Of a stretch of DNA of 64,000 bases, positions 1-9,798 are shown piece by piece (the first letter of the stretch is position 1; each line of letters opens with the position of its first letter). Source of the stretch: Paludibacterium paludis (GTDB taxonomy: Bacteria > Pseudomonadota > Gammaproteobacteria > Burkholderiales > Chromobacteriaceae). The DNA lies in assembly GCF_018802605.1 (NCBI RefSeq), contig NZ_CP069161.1:1240001-1304000 (forward strand). Reading direction: 5' to 3'. A program made the translations under genes and the position numbers. The notes under the pieces were generated by a model that was given only the letters and a program-made list of their open reading frames with translations, made no database searches and was not told where the DNA came from.

Positions 1-1080
1 GGCGTACAGGGCTCCCCCCGCCGCCGCGCCCAGGAAAAGGCCGAACGATTGGGCCGTATTATACACACCTATGGCCGTACCCTTGGCATCGGCCGGAGCG
101 ATCTTGGAGATGATGGACGGCAGGCTCGCTTCGAGGATGTTGAAGGCCACGAAGTAGCAAGCCAGCCATGCGACGATCTGCCAGAACGTGTCGAGCGCCA
201 TCGCCATGCCCAGCTGCGCCACGGTCATCAGCGCAACGGCCGAGACGAAGACCGCCTTGAGCCGTCCGCGCTTTTCGCCGACGATGATGGCTGGCACCAT
301 CAGGAAAAAGCCGATGGTCACCACCGGCAGATACACCAACCAGTGGTGCGACTTGTCGAGATGGCCGGTGCCGATCAGGGCGAAGGGGATGACGACGAAC
401 ATCGCCATCTGAGCGCCGTGCAGGGCGAAAATCCCGTAGTTCAGGCGCAGTAGTTGCGGGTTGGTCAGCACGTCCCGAAGCCGGGAGGTATTGGTTTCGG
501 TGTCCGAGTGAAAACGCGACACGGCCGGATCCGGAATGATGTACTTCACGCCGATGAGCGCCATCAGCGTCAGTATCCCCGTCAACGTGAAAATCCCGTC
601 CACGCCGATCCAGTGGGCGAGCAGGGGGCCGAGCACGAGGCTGACCGCGAAGGTGACGCCGATACTTGCGCCGATCATGGCCATCGCCTTGGTGCGGTTC
701 TCTTCCCGGGTCAGATCGGCGAGCAGGGCGGTGACCGCCGCGGAGATGGCTCCCGATCCCTGGATCACGCGTCCGAGTGTCAGCATTTCGATGCTGTGGG
801 CACGGGCGGCGACAAAACTTCCCGCCGCGAACAGCAGTAGTCCGCCGTAGATGACCTTCTTGCGGCCGATCCGGTCCGAGAGCATGCCAAGGGGCAGCTG
901 GAGCAGAGCCTGGGTCAGTCCGTAACTGCCCATGGCGATGCCTATCCAGGTCGGACTGGCCGCTCCCGGCAGCCCATGGGCGTATAGCGCGAAAACCGGT
1001 AGCAGAAGAAACATGCCGAGCATGCGCAGGGCATAGATGCCGGCCAATCCGGCACTGGCACGAAGTTCAAGCGAAGTCAT
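1..1080 (-). CDS. MFS transporter (partial, 3' end outside window)
   Basis: This is an inner-membrane major facilitator superfamily permease, probably a drug or metabolite exporter; the substrate is unknown. Reading the minus strand from the ATG at 1080 gives MTSLELRASAGLAGIYALRM, then alternating hydrophobic helices and a motif-A-like loop (LGMLSDRIGRKKVIYGG) between helices 2 and 3, which is diagnostic of the family. The frame stays open to the window edge, so about 360 N-terminal residues are seen and the C-terminus is missing. It is divergent from uvrA, and the shared 133-bp gap holds a perfect inverted repeat that could be an operator. The family call is firm. Confidence 0.88.
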   Translation of the reverse strand, partial: MTSLELRASAGLAGIYALRMLGMFLLLPVFALYAHGLPGAASPTWIGIAMGSYGLTQALLQLPLGMLSDRIGRKKVIYGGLLLFAAGSFVAARAHSIEMLTLGRVIQGSGAISAAVTALLADLTREENRTKAMAMIGASIGVTFAVSLVLGPLLAHWIGVDGIFTLTGILTLMALIGVKYIIPDPAVSRFHSDTETNTSRLRDVLTNPQLLRLNYGIFALHGAQMAMFVVIPFALIGTGHLDKSHHWLVYLPVVTIGFFLMVPAIIVGEKRGRLKAVFVSAVALMTVAQLGMAMALDTFWQIVAWLACYFVAFNILEASLPSIISKIAPADAKGTAIGVYNTAQSFGLFLGAAAGGALYA

Positions 1081-1106
1081 TGGGTCGAGTTGTAAATGGT
1101 ATCCAG

Positions 1107-1133
1107 CCCATAACGCGGCGGCCCCGTTATGGG
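1107..1133. promoter_or_regulatory. Perfect inverted repeat between MFS gene and uvrA
   Basis: CCCATAACG (1107-1115) and CGTTATGGG (1125-1133) form a perfect 9-bp inverted repeat with a 9-bp GC spacer. It lies 27 bp upstream of the MFS start codon and about 80 bp upstream of uvrA. There is no T-run, so it is not a terminator. Position and symmetry suggest an operator or a hairpin in the MFS leader; the protein that would bind is unknown. Confidence 0.45.
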
Positions 1134-1213
1134 ATGACACGAATGATTCCGGTAGAGTCCGCCCGAGCAAGTCAGGTATATTAGCAGGTTAACCGACTGA
1201 TCGTGAGTTAGGC

Positions 1214-4036
1214 ATGGATACTATCCGCATACGTGGCGCCCGAACGCATAACCTCAAGAACATCGATCTGGATCTTCCGAGGGATCGACTGATCGTGATT
1301 ACCGGCTTGTCGGGATCCGGCAAGTCTTCGCTGGCGTTCGATACGCTGTACGCGGAAGGGCAGCGCCGTTACGTGGAATCCCTGTCGGCCTATGCACGTC
1401 AGTTCCTGCAGTTGATGGAAAAGCCCGATGTCGACCTCATCGAAGGTCTGTCGCCGGCGATCTCCATCGAACAGAAGGCGACCAGCCACAATCCCCGTTC
1501 AACGGTCGGCACCGTGACGGAAATCCACGACTACCTGCGCCTGCTGTACGCACGGGTCGGCGATCCGCATTGCCCTGAGCATCATGTTCCCCTCGCGTCG
1601 CAGACGGTGTCCCAGATGGTGGATCATGTGCTGGGCATGGAGACGGAAACGCGGGTGATGATCCTGGCGCCAGTGATCACCGGACGCAAGGGCGAGAATG
1701 CCGATCTGTTCGAGGATCTGCGCGCCCAGGGTTTTGTGCGGGTCAGGGTGGATGGCGAAGTTCTCGATATCGATGCCATCCCCAAGCTCGACAAGAACAA
1801 GAAGCACACCGTTGAAATCGTCGTGGATCGACTCAAGGTGCGCGAGGACATGAAGCAGCGTCTCGCGGAAAGTTTCGAGACGGCGCTGCGGCATGCGGAC
1901 GGACGTGCCATCGCGGTGGAAATGGACAGTGGCGCCGAGCACTGGTTCTCGGCGACCTTCGCATGTCCCGTGTGCTCCTACAGCTTGCCCGAGCTCGAAC
2001 CCCGGCTGTTCTCGTTCAACAATCCGATGGGCGCGTGCCCGAAGTGCGATGGCCTGGGCGAGATGACGTTCTTCGATCCGCGCCGCGTTGTCGCGCATCC
2101 GGAGTTGAGCCTGGGAACGGGAGCGATCAAGGGCTGGGACAAACGCAACCAGTTCTACTTCCAGATGCTGCAGAATCTGGCCGATCACTACGGTTTCGCT
2201 CTGGACGACGCATTCGAGACCCTGCCAGAAAAGATCCAGAAAGTGGTGTTGTACGGATCCGGGCGCGAGGCGATCGATTTCAGTTACCTGTCCGAGAAGG
2301 GGACGCGTTTTACCCGCAGCCATGCTTTCGAGGGCATCATTCCGAATCTTGAGCGGCGCTATCGTGAAACCGACTCCATGGCGGTGCGCGAAGAACTGTC
2401 CAAGTATCAGAACAACCAGCCCTGCCCGCACTGTTCCGGATCGCGGCTGCGCCTTGAAGCGCGCCACGTATTCGTCGGTGGCCGTACCCTGCATGAAATC
2501 AACCAGATGTCGTTGAAAGAAGCCGCGGTGTTTTTTGCCGGCCTGGCATTTCAGGGGCAGAAGCAGGCGGTTGCCGAAAAAATCATCAAGGAAGTGCGCG
2601 AGCGTGTGTCTTTCCTGAACAATGTCGGTCTTGACTACCTGTGCCTTGCCCGGTCCGCCGATACCCTGTCCGGCGGAGAAGCCCAGCGTATCCGTCTGGC
2701 CAGTCAGATCGGCTCGGGCCTGACCGGCGTCATGTATGTGCTGGACGAGCCGTCCATCGGCTTGCATCAGCGGGATAACGACCGTCTGCTGGCGACGCTG
2801 GTGCGCTTGCGGGATATCGGCAATACCGTCATCGTGGTCGAGCACGACGAAGATGCGATCCGGGCGGCCGACTACGTGGTCGACATGGGGCCGGGGGCAG
2901 GGGAGCATGGCGGTAATGTTCTGGTGGCCGGCACGCCCGCCCAAATCGCCGCGAGCGATGCCTCGGTCACCGGCGCCTACCTCTCCGGGAAACGCCGCAT
3001 CGGCCTCGAAGGCGAACGCCGCGCCGTCAACCCCGAGCGAATGCTGGAATTGCGCGGCGCGCGGGGCAATAATCTGAAAAACGTCACGCTCAGTCTGCCG
3101 CTAGGCATGCTGGTTTGCATTACCGGGGTATCCGGGTCGGGCAAGTCGACGTTGATCAATGATACCTTGTACCGGATCGCGGCCCGCGATTTGAACGGTG
3201 CGAGCGAAGAGCCGGCGCCTTATGATGAAATTGTCGGACTCAATCATCTGGACAAGGTCATCAATGTCGACCAGAGCCCGATCGGCCGCACGCCGCGTTC
3301 CAATCCGGCGACGTATACCGGGCTCTTCACCCCGATTCGCGAGTTGTACGCGGGGGTGCCCCTGTCACGGGAGCGGGGGTACGGCCCGGGGAGGTTTTCC
3401 TTCAACGTCAAGGGCGGGCGATGCGAGGCCTGTCAGGGCGATGGCGTCATCAAGGTCGAAATGCACTTTCTGCCGGACATCTATGTGCCGTGCGACGTGT
3501 GTCATGGCAAGCGTTACAACCGCGAGACGCTGGAAGTCCTCTACAAGGGGAAGACGATCCACGAAGTGCTCGACATGACGGTCGAGCAGGCGCTCGACTT
3601 CTTCTCGGCGGTGCCCACCGTGGCGCGCAAGCTGCAAACCCTGATGGATGTGGGGCTGGGCTATATCCGTCTGGGGCAGTCGGCCACCACCTTGTCCGGC
3701 GGGGAGGCGCAACGTGTGAAGCTTGGGCTGGAGCTTTCGAAGCGCGATACCGGACGAACCCTGTATATACTGGACGAGCCGACTACCGGTTTGCATTTTC
3801 ACGATATCGATCTGCTGTTGAAGGTTCTGCACCGGTTGCGCGAGAATGGCAATACGGTTGTCGTGATCGAGCATAACCTGGATGTCATCAAGACAGCCGA
3901 CTGGTTGATTGATCTTGGGCCGGAGGGCGGGGCCGGCGGCGGCCAGATTATCGCGGCGGGAACGCCGGAAACCCTGGCGGCTCACCCCGTCAGCCATACC
4001 GGACGCTATTTGCGTCCCATGCTGGATAAATCCTGA
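1214..4036 (+). CDS. uvrA: UvrABC excinuclease subunit A
   Basis: UvrA is the damage-sensing ATPase of nucleotide excision repair; a dimer loads UvrB at lesions. The 940 residues match the usual family length. The first Walker A (GLSGSGKSS) is at residues 31-39 and the second (GVSGSGKST) near 638. ABC signatures [11 protein letters not shown] and [11 protein letters not shown] lie near 486 and 827. Zinc-finger cysteines are CPVC...CPKC from about 251 and CEAC...CDVC from about 737. The ATG at 1214 gives the canonical N-terminus [19 protein letters not shown] saw no convincing LexA box upstream. It is monocistronic and divergent from the MFS gene. Confidence 0.98.
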   Translation: MDTIRIRGARTHNLKNIDLDLPRDRLIVITGLSGSGKSSLAFDTLYAEGQRRYVESLSAYARQFLQLMEKPDVDLIEGLSPAISIEQKATSHNPRSTVGTVTEIHDYLRLLYARVGDPHCPEHHVPLASQTVSQMVDHVLGMETETRVMILAPVITGRKGENADLFEDLRAQGFVRVRVDGEVLDIDAIPKLDKNKKHTVEIVVDRLKVREDMKQRLAESFETALRHADGRAIAVEMDSGAEHWFSATFACPVCSYSLPELEPRLFSFNNPMGACPKCDGLGEMTFFDPRRVVAHPELSLGTGAIKGWDKRNQFYFQMLQNLADHYGFALDDAFETLPEKIQKVVLYGSGREAIDFSYLSEKGTRFTRSHAFEGIIPNLERRYRETDSMAVREELSKYQNNQPCPHCSGSRLRLEARHVFVGGRTLHEINQMSLKEAAVFFAGLAFQGQKQAVAEKIIKEVRERVSFLNNVGLDYLCLARSADTLSGGEAQRIRLASQIGSGLTGVMYVLDEPSIGLHQRDNDRLLATLVRLRDIGNTVIVVEHDEDAIRAADYVVDMGPGAGEHGGNVLVAGTPAQIAASDASVTGAYLSGKRRIGLEGERRAVNPERMLELRGARGNNLKNVTLSLPLGMLVCITGVSGSGKSTLINDTLYRIAARDLNGASEEPAPYDEIVGLNHLDKVINVDQSPIGRTPRSNPATYTGLFTPIRELYAGVPLSRERGYGPGRFSFNVKGGRCEACQGDGVIKVEMHFLPDIYVPCDVCHGKRYNRETLEVLYKGKTIHEVLDMTVEQALDFFSAVPTVARKLQTLMDVGLGYIRLGQSATTLSGGEAQRVKLGLELSKRDTGRTLYILDEPTTGLHFHDIDLLLKVLHRLRENGNTVVVIEHNLDVIKTADWLIDLGPEGGAGGGQIIAAGTPETLAAHPVSHTGRYLRPMLDKS

Positions 4037-4114
4037 GAATTTCAGGGTAGAATAGATGACGTCCCAACACACATCGGACATGTCTCACAGGCAGGACATG
4101 AACAAGAGGAACGC

Positions 4115-4573
4115 ATGCTGACGCTTGGTAAAATCGACCACATCCGGATCTCGGTCTCGGATGTTCCCAAGGCACTTGCCTGGTATCAACGGGTTCTGGG
4201 ACTCGCCCCGGATCCGCGCTATCGCAATTTGCAGGAGGCCCCGCACAGCGTGTGGATGATCGCCAATCCGAGCAGCACCGTACGCCTGGCGCTGTATCAG
4301 GATCGCGGCTCCAGCGGCGCATCCGGCTCTGTGGCGTTCGTGGTGAGCGGCCAGGAGTTCGTCGACTGGATCGACCGGCTGGCCGGCGAGCGGGTTGTCA
4401 GTCGGGATGGCCAGACCATTGCCCGCGACTCCGTCAAGGATCACGGCTTCTTCTGCGCCATTGCCTTTGTCGATCCGTTCGGCAACGGATTCGAGATCGT
4501 CAGTTACGATCACACCTGGCTTGCGGGAAAACTCAAACTCAAGATAGAACGGCGTCCCGCCAAACAGGTATGA
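4115..4573 (+). CDS. VOC / glyoxalase-like domain protein
   Basis: A small cytosolic protein (152 residues) of the vicinal-oxygen-chelate fold, as in glyoxalases, bleomycin-resistance proteins and dioxygenases. It opens with KIDHIRISVSDVPKALAWYQ, the typical first beta-alpha-beta unit with a metal-ligand histidine, and ends with DPFGNGFEIVSY, the usual closing strand carrying a glutamate ligand. The substrate cannot be read from sequence. AAGAGG lies 8-13 bases before the ATG. A strong hairpin terminator follows immediately, so it is probably transcribed alone, convergent with mnmA. Confidence 0.8.
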   Translation: MLTLGKIDHIRISVSDVPKALAWYQRVLGLAPDPRYRNLQEAPHSVWMIANPSSTVRLALYQDRGSSGASGSVAFVVSGQEFVDWIDRLAGERVVSRDGQTIARDSVKDHGFFCAIAFVDPFGNGFEIVSYDHTWLAGKLKLKIERRPAKQV

Positions 4574-4610
4574 AAAAAACCGCCAGGCAGATCCTGGCGG
4601 TTTTGTTTTG
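4574..4610 (+). terminator. Rho-independent terminator after VOC gene
   Basis: ACCGCCAGG and CCTGGCGGT pair around a 5-nt loop (4579-4601), followed by TTTTGTTTTG. The A-run before the stem means it may also stop mnmA transcription from the opposite strand. Confidence 0.85.
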
Positions 4611-4620
4611 GGGGCTGAGA

Positions 4621-5685
4621 TCACAGGATGATGCCGCCGCCCAGGCAGATATCCCCATCGTAAAGTACGGCTGATTGGCCGGGTGTTACTGCCCATTGCT
4701 TTTCGCGGAAGGACAGGGTTGCCCGACCGTCGACGACATCGTCAAGCGTGCAATCCGCATCCGGCATCCGGTAACGGTTTTTCGCGGTATAGGCGCCGGG
4801 CGCGGGAGCTTCGTCGAGCGTCCAGGACAGGTCCGACATGGTCAGCGACGGCTTGAGCAAGAGCGGGTGGTCATGCCCCTGCACCACGATCAGCCGGTTG
4901 CCCGGAATGTCTTTGCCCGCAACGAACCACGGTTCTCCCTGGCCGCCGATGCCCAGTCCCTTGCGCTGGCCGAGCGTGTAATACATCAGTCCCATGTGTT
5001 CTCCGACCACTCGCTCGTCGGGCGTGACCATCGGACCGGGACTCGTCGGCAGGTAGCGTTGCAGGAATTCTCGGAATGGGCGCTCTCCGATGAAACAGAT
5101 CCCGGTGCTGTCCTTCTTGGCGGCGGTCGGCAGGCCGGCTTCGCCGGCCAGACGGCGCACTTCGCTCTTGCGGATGTCGCCCAGGGGGAAGAGGGCGCGG
5201 GAGAGCTGCGACTGGTTCAGGCGATAGAGGAAGTAACTCTGATCCTTGGTCTCGTCGACCGCTTTCATCAGGTAGTGACGTCCATCGCGCTCCGCTTTGC
5301 GCGCATAGTGGCCGGTAGCGATGCAATCGGCTCCCAGCGACATGGCGTAATCGAGAAACGCCTTGAACTTGATCTCGGCATTGCACAGCACATCCGGGTT
5401 CGGTGTCCTGCCCGCGGAATATTCCTTCAGGAAATAGGAAAACACCCGATCCTTGTATTCCCTGGCGAAGTTGACGACCTCCATGTCGATGCCGACGATG
5501 TCGGCCACACTCATGGCATCCAGCGCGTCCTCCTTGATGGAGCAGTACTCGCTGTCGTTGTCGTCTTCCCAGTTCTGCATGAACACGCCGATGACTTCGT
5601 GGCCCTGCTGCTTGAGAAGCCAGGCTGTCACCGAAGAATCCACGCCGCCGGACATACCGACGACGATCCGTTTCTTTCCCGTCAC
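4621..5685 (-). CDS. mnmA: tRNA-specific 2-thiouridylase MnmA
   Basis: MnmA adenylates and thiolates U34 of tRNA-Lys, tRNA-Glu and tRNA-Gln using sulfur relayed from IscS. With the GTG start at 5685 the protein has 354 residues. The PP-loop SGGVDSS is at residues 12-18; the catalytic cysteines are Cys101 ([12 protein letters not shown]) and Cys197 ([10 protein letters not shown]), close to their positions in E. coli. The frame also opens at a TTG six codons upstream (5703), but AAGGA sits 7 bases before the GTG and nothing comparable precedes the TTG, so I chose the GTG. It is convergent with the VOC gene. Confidence 0.96.
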   Translation of the reverse strand: MTGKKRIVVGMSGGVDSSVTAWLLKQQGHEVIGVFMQNWEDDNDSEYCSIKEDALDAMSVADIVGIDMEVVNFAREYKDRVFSYFLKEYSAGRTPNPDVLCNAEIKFKAFLDYAMSLGADCIATGHYARKAERDGRHYLMKAVDETKDQSYFLYRLNQSQLSRALFPLGDIRKSEVRRLAGEAGLPTAAKKDSTGICFIGERPFREFLQRYLPTSPGPMVTPDERVVGEHMGLMYYTLGQRKGLGIGGQGEPWFVAGKDIPGNRLIVVQGHDHPLLLKPSLTMSDLSWTLDEAPAPGAYTAKNRYRMPDADCTLDDVVDGRATLSFREKQWAVTPGQSAVLYDGDICLGGGIIL

Positions 5686-5747
5686 GGGGCCGTCCTTCTT
5701 CAAAATGCTTAATGGTAACAGAACCTTGTGTCGATGGATATTCCGCT

Positions 5748-5804
5748 ATTGACAATCGTTATCATCCGCATCTATTATCAAATTGAGATTAACTTTCATT
5801 CTCA
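5748..5804. promoter_or_regulatory. Putative Fur-binding region of bfd-bfr
   Basis: GACAATCGTTATC (5751-5763) is close to the core of the Fur consensus GATAATNATTATC. A second imperfect palindrome, TGAGATT (5784-5790) facing TTCATTCTCA (5795-5804), lies just before the bfd ribosome binding site. Iron storage and ferredoxin genes downstream make Fur control plausible; this is inferred from motif and context only. Confidence 0.5.
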
Positions 5805-5814
5805 CAGGACCGCC

Positions 5815-6015
5815 ATGTACGTCTGTCTTTGCAATGCCGTTACCGATACCCAGATCCGCCATGCCGTTCTGGGTGGCGCCGCACGCATGCGCGATCTGTC
5901 GAACTGCCTGGGTGTCGCGGCCGACTGCGGAAAATGCGCATGCGCGGCCAACGCCATCCGTCGCGAAACGCTGCTCCAGATCGAGGAAGCCCAGTCCTTG
6001 CCCGATGCCGCCTGA
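5815..6015 (+). CDS. bfd: Bacterioferritin-associated ferredoxin Bfd
   Basis: A 66-residue [2Fe-2S] protein that passes electrons to bacterioferritin to release stored iron. Cys4, Cys6, Cys38 and Cys41 (MYVCLC and ADCGKC) are the cluster ligands and their spacing is typical. The frame extends 29 codons upstream, but MYVCLCNAV is the conserved N-terminus and ACAGGA lies a few bases before its ATG, so 5815 is the start. It lies 80 bp upstream of bfr, the partner gene, and behind Fur-like sites. Confidence 0.93.
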   Translation: MYVCLCNAVTDTQIRHAVLGGAARMRDLSNCLGVAADCGKCACAANAIRRETLLQIEEAQSLPDAA

Positions 6016-6095
6016 CATTTTCACGCGCGCTTCCCGCTTCCAAGTGCGGAATCCTCTGCCATAATGTGAGGATCCCCGCGACAGGAGGCTATGCC

Positions 6096-6569
6096 ATGCA
6101 AGGCGATAAAAAAGTCATCAAATATCTCAATCAGGTTCTGAAAAACGAACTGACCGCCATCAATCAATACTTTCTGCACGCTCGCATGTACAAGAATTGG
6201 GGCCTGTCCCGCCTCAACGAGCATGAATACCATGAGTCCATCGATGAAATGAAGCACGCCGACGCGATCATCGAACGGATTCTGTTTCTCGAGGGACTCC
6301 CCAATCTGCAGGACCTGGGCAAACTCTACATCGGGGAAAACCCCGAGGAAATGATCGCCTGTGACCTGAAGCTGGAGCGGGAAGCCGTTCCGCTGTTGCG
6401 CGAGGCCATCCACTACTGTGAAACCGCCAAGGACTATGTGACGCGCGACCTTCTGGAGGACATCCTGGAGAGCGAAGAGGAACACATCGACTGGCTGGAA
6501 ACGCAGCAAGGGCTGATCGCGAAAGTCGGCGTGCAGAACTACCTGCAAAGCCAGATGGATGCGGACTGA
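6096..6569 (+). CDS. bfr: Bacterioferritin
   Basis: Bacterioferritin is a 24-subunit haem-containing iron store. The 157-residue length is exact for the family. The ferroxidase ligands are all in place: Glu18, Glu51, His54, Glu94, Glu127 and His130. Met52, the axial haem ligand, is present. The frame is open far upstream, but the start [15 protein letters not shown] is canonical and ACAGGAGG precedes it. An overlapping ATG five bases earlier is out of frame. It follows bfd, and a terminator follows 30 bp downstream. Confidence 0.97.
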   Translation: MQGDKKVIKYLNQVLKNELTAINQYFLHARMYKNWGLSRLNEHEYHESIDEMKHADAIIERILFLEGLPNLQDLGKLYIGENPEEMIACDLKLEREAVPLLREAIHYCETAKDYVTRDLLEDILESEEEHIDWLETQQGLIAKVGVQNYLQSQMDAD

Positions 6570-6596
6570 CCGGTTGGCGGTATCGGTATTGCAATG

Positions 6597-6632
6597 AAAA
6601 AGGGCGGCCCGTGCCGCCCTTTCGTTTTTTGC
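6597..6632 (+). terminator. Rho-independent terminator after bfr
   Basis: AAAGGGCGGC and GCCGCCCTTT pair around a short loop, then CGTTTTTT. It ends the bfd-bfr unit and lies between convergent genes. Confidence 0.85.
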
Positions 6633-6645
6633 CCGGGTCTCCCGG

Positions 6646-8250
6646 TCATTTCGCCTTGCTTTGCAGCGGCGCGGAGGCCGATGCCTTCGCGGCTTGCTCC
6701 ATCTCCTCCGCTTCCGCCTCCCAGGGAAGCGCGACTTTCTTGTCGCGGATCTTCAGGGTGCCGTCGTGGAAATTGACCGCGGTGGATAGCTGGCCCTTGT
6801 CCTGGGCGAGATAGCCCTGTTCGATCCACTGGGCAAGCTGACTGTCCAGAAGATTGCGCGCCAGATTGTCGATTTCCTTGAGGTTGGGTTGCTCCTCGGC
6901 GCTTTCGTCTACGGTGAAGAGGTTGCGCGCTTGTGCCACCACCAAATTTTCTAGCGTTTGCCGCGGCAGGCTGAATTTGGCGTCCGCGTCGAAGCGACGG
7001 ATGAACAGCAACGGATCCTTCAGGTCGTTCGCCTTGAAACCATTGAGCGCGAGAGAACCTTCGAGACTGGCGTCGCCGCTTGGCATGCGCAGGAAGAACT
7101 CGTTGATGAGCAGGCGCGGGTTATTCTCCAGCAGCGGGATGCCATAGGTCTTGATGGCATCGATATACTGCTTGCGAAGCTCGGCCGGCTCCACGCCTTC
7201 GAACGGGATGCGGCCCAACTCCTTGTCCAGCCGTGTCAGCGTCGGCCCGTGCAGGTGGTTGGCCGACACGTCAAGACGCATCGGACCGTAGCTTTGTCCG
7301 TTGACCGTGAACGTTTCGAAGCCAAGCTTGCCCCGGGAGTTGATGAACTCATCCTGCTCGCTGGTCACGATCTGGTAGGCAAAATTCTTCAATTCGACGT
7401 TGGACGGCTTGAACTCGCCGGACGGATTGATGAATTCCCCGACCCGCACCCTCGTGAGGACATAGAGCAGTTCATTGAGCTTGATGCTGTAAGGAACGCT
7501 GTCTTTCCAGTTGAGCTGGACGCCGCCCACCGACAGTTCGCTGGTGCCAAGGTGAACACCGCTGTTGCCGGGACGGACATCGGACAGGTAGCGCAGGTTG
7601 TCGAAGCGCACGCCACCACGATTCGCCGCTTCGAGCAGGAAGCCGGGTGACACGGCTTCCGTCTTGTATTCCTGATAACCGTGCTTGTAGTCGACCTTGA
7701 GGTCGAACCCCTTCCACTTCATCTTCACGCCGGCAAGCGTTTCCTCGTAGTCGAAGGACGGTATGCTGACCGACAATTCGCCGCCGCCGCCAAAGCCCAG
7801 CCGGTTGATGACCGTGATCGGTTCCTTGTCCCCGAAAAAGCGCTTGAGCGTTTTCCTTGTGCTGTCGCTCATGTCGAATTCGGTCTTCACCAAGGCGCGG
7901 GCGGGGTGGAAATCGAAACTTCCGAGCCCCGGGAGCGGTCCATGCTTGATGGTATGGGTGAATTTGATCGTAGAACCGAGCAACGGCCTGAGGTTGTCCG
8001 GCAGCATGCTTTCATACGGCCCGGACAGCTTGCGGTTGAACACCAGTTCTGTGGTTTCCCGCGAAGAGAACCAGCCGCGTTCGTAACTGTGCGACTTCAC
8101 CTTGAACAGGGGCAGGGAGGCCAGCATGCGATGCTGTTCTTCGAGCGTCTCCTGGGCTTTCAGGCCGGACCAGTACGCGGTTCCGCCGTAGATGGCGAAC
8201 AGGCCGCCAAGCGAGGAGAGGGCAACAATCAGTCGTCGTTTTTGCAACAC
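6646..8250 (-). CDS. DUF945 family (YdgA-like) envelope protein
   Basis: A 534-residue protein of the DUF945 family, whose molecular function is not established. The N-terminus (VALSSLGGLFAIYGGTAYW, about residues 9-27) is a single signal or anchor segment followed by the conserved beginning SLPLFKVKSHSYERGWFSS. The rest is soluble and beta-rich, so a periplasmic location is likely. The C-terminal 25 residues are rich in alanine, glutamate and lysine. The start is a GTG at 8250 with no clear ribosome binding site. It is convergent with bfr and divergent from the desaturase gene. Confidence 0.8.
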   Translation of the reverse strand: MLQKRRLIVALSSLGGLFAIYGGTAYWSGLKAQETLEEQHRMLASLPLFKVKSHSYERGWFSSRETTELVFNRKLSGPYESMLPDNLRPLLGSTIKFTHTIKHGPLPGLGSFDFHPARALVKTEFDMSDSTRKTLKRFFGDKEPITVINRLGFGGGGELSVSIPSFDYEETLAGVKMKWKGFDLKVDYKHGYQEYKTEAVSPGFLLEAANRGGVRFDNLRYLSDVRPGNSGVHLGTSELSVGGVQLNWKDSVPYSIKLNELLYVLTRVRVGEFINPSGEFKPSNVELKNFAYQIVTSEQDEFINSRGKLGFETFTVNGQSYGPMRLDVSANHLHGPTLTRLDKELGRIPFEGVEPAELRKQYIDAIKTYGIPLLENNPRLLINEFFLRMPSGDASLEGSLALNGFKANDLKDPLLFIRRFDADAKFSLPRQTLENLVVAQARNLFTVDESAEEQPNLKEIDNLARNLLDSQLAQWIEQGYLAQDKGQLSTAVNFHDGTLKIRDKKVALPWEAEAEEMEQAAKASASAPLQSKAK

Positions 8251-8410
8251 GGGGTTATTTTCTGCGTGAACGAATAAAGGTAGGGCTTTATGTTACACCA
8301 TCAAATGCCCAAACGTACCCCTTAGGGAGGGCGTTGATGTCACAAGTTGGAAAAATCACATACAATAGAGCAAATTCTCTAGAAAAAACCATGATGAGGT
8401 ACTCGAAGTA

Positions 8411-9604
8411 ATGGAATGGATCAATGGACTGGTCAGTCTGCCGTGGTGGGGCTACGTTCTCGTCACGCTGGGCCTGACCCATATCACGATCGCATCGGTC
8501 ACGATTTTCCTGCACCGTCACCAGGCGCACCGCGCCCTGGACCTTCACCCCCTTCCCAGCCATTTCTTCCGTTTCTGGCTGTGGCTGACCACCGGCATGG
8601 TGACCAAGGAATGGGCCGCCATTCACCGCAAGCACCATGCCCGCTGCGAAACCGCGGAAGATCCGCACAGTCCTGTCGTGCTGGGCATCCGCAAGGTGCT
8701 GACCGAAGGCGCCGAGCTTTACCGCGCGGCGTGCAAGGATCACACCATCATGGAGAAGTTCGGCCACGGCACGCCCGACGACTGGCTGGAGCGCCATGTC
8801 TATTCGCGGCACAGCGGCAAGGGCATCGCCCTGATGCTGGCGATCAACCTCGTCCTGTTCGGGCCGATCGGCCTGACCATCTGGGCGATCCAGATGGTGT
8901 GGATTCCGTTCTGGGCCGCCGGCGTGATCAATGGCATCGGCCATTACTGGGGTTACCGCAATTTCGAGAACGAGGATGCGTCGACCAATATCGTTCCCTG
9001 GGGCATCCTGGTGGGAGGCGAAGAGCTGCACAACAACCATCACACCTTCGGCACTTCCGCGAAGTTTTCCTATAAGTGGTTCGAGTTCGATCTGGGGTGG
9101 ACCTATATCCGCGTTCTCGAGACGCTGGGCCTCGCCAAGGTCCGCAAAGTGGCGCCGCGACTCCAGGAGAACGAAGGACAGCATCAGATCGGCGTCGCTC
9201 AGCTGCAAGCGGTTATCGCCAACCGCTATGCGGTGGCGGCCCGTTACGCCCGTGAACTCAAAAGCGTCTACGCGTCCGAGCTGGAGAAGTTGCGTCATTC
9301 GGCCGCGCTCCCGGAATTGGCGGGACTGAACCTGTCGCGCAAGATGAAGGTCTGGCTCAAGCAGGACGCCAAGGACACGCCGGCCTCGGAGCGTGATCAA
9401 TTGGCGCGTCTGCTGGAAAACAGCCAGGTGCTCGAGACTATCTACTCGATGCGCCAGGAACTGACGCGTCTTTGGGAGCGTTCCACATTGACCCGCGACG
9501 AGCTGCTTCGCGAATTGCAGGACTGGTGCGTCCGTGCCGAAGCGAGCGGGATCCAGGCGCTGGAGCAGTTCGCCTTCGGCTTGCGCCGCGCCGCGATGGC
9601 ATGA
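8411..9604 (+). CDS. Membrane fatty-acid (acyl-CoA/delta-9 type) desaturase
   Basis: An integral-membrane di-iron enzyme that introduces a cis double bond into acyl chains and so adjusts membrane fluidity. All three histidine boxes are visible: HRHQAH (35-40), HRKHH (72-76) and HNNHH (about 207-211), within hydrophobic segments at about 13-32, 52-66 and 138-165. At 397 residues it is longer than a minimal desaturase: after about residue 250 it has a hydrophilic, helix-rich tail of about 145 residues of unknown role. Acyl-CoA versus phospholipid substrate cannot be decided. Transcribed alone, with a terminator right behind it. Confidence 0.9.
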   Translation: MEWINGLVSLPWWGYVLVTLGLTHITIASVTIFLHRHQAHRALDLHPLPSHFFRFWLWLTTGMVTKEWAAIHRKHHARCETAEDPHSPVVLGIRKVLTEGAELYRAACKDHTIMEKFGHGTPDDWLERHVYSRHSGKGIALMLAINLVLFGPIGLTIWAIQMVWIPFWAAGVINGIGHYWGYRNFENEDASTNIVPWGILVGGEELHNNHHTFGTSAKFSYKWFEFDLGWTYIRVLETLGLAKVRKVAPRLQENEGQHQIGVAQLQAVIANRYAVAARYARELKSVYASELEKLRHSAALPELAGLNLSRKMKVWLKQDAKDTPASERDQLARLLENSQVLETIYSMRQELTRLWERSTLTRDELLRELQDWCVRAEASGIQALEQFAFGLRRAAMA

Positions 9605-9622
9605 CCTTCCCGATTCCGCTGC

Positions 9623-9650
9623 CAAAAACCGGCCTTGTGGCCGGTTTTTT
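9623..9650 (+). terminator. Rho-independent terminator after desaturase
   Basis: AAAAACCGGCC and GGCCGGTTTTTT pair around a TTGT loop. Confidence 0.85.
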
Positions 9651-9715
9651 CTTGGCTTGGGCGGCGCAGGGCCTGGACGCCGGACAACCTTGCTCGGTCT
9701 TATATTCCAAAAAGT

Positions 9716-9747
9716 AATATAAACTTTATTATAATCAATTTTATATT
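9716..9747. promoter_or_regulatory. AT-rich promoter region with inverted repeat before CBS gene
   Basis: AATATAAA (9716-9723) and TTTATATT (9740-9747) are perfect 8-bp arms 16 bp apart in a stretch almost free of G and C, which contrasts with the GC-rich genes around it. A TATAAT-like hexamer lies between the arms. It is a candidate promoter with a regulator site for the transsulfuration genes. Confidence 0.4.
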
Positions 9748-9798
9748 ATTTGTTGAGTGTGGCTAAATGATGCTTTACCAAGTCCTTTGGCTACTCCG

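Noticed and set aside
49..850. Open frames on the plus strand at the window start
   Set aside because: They mirror the MFS gene on the minus strand; their products are rich in Arg, His and Gly without any family features.
1140..1213. LexA (SOS) box before uvrA
   Set aside because: No CTG-N10-CAG site of acceptable quality in the uvrA upstream region.
1499..2944. 481-codon open frame opposite uvrA
   Set aside because: Antisense to a conserved gene, His/Arg/Gln-rich shadow typical of GC-rich coding DNA.
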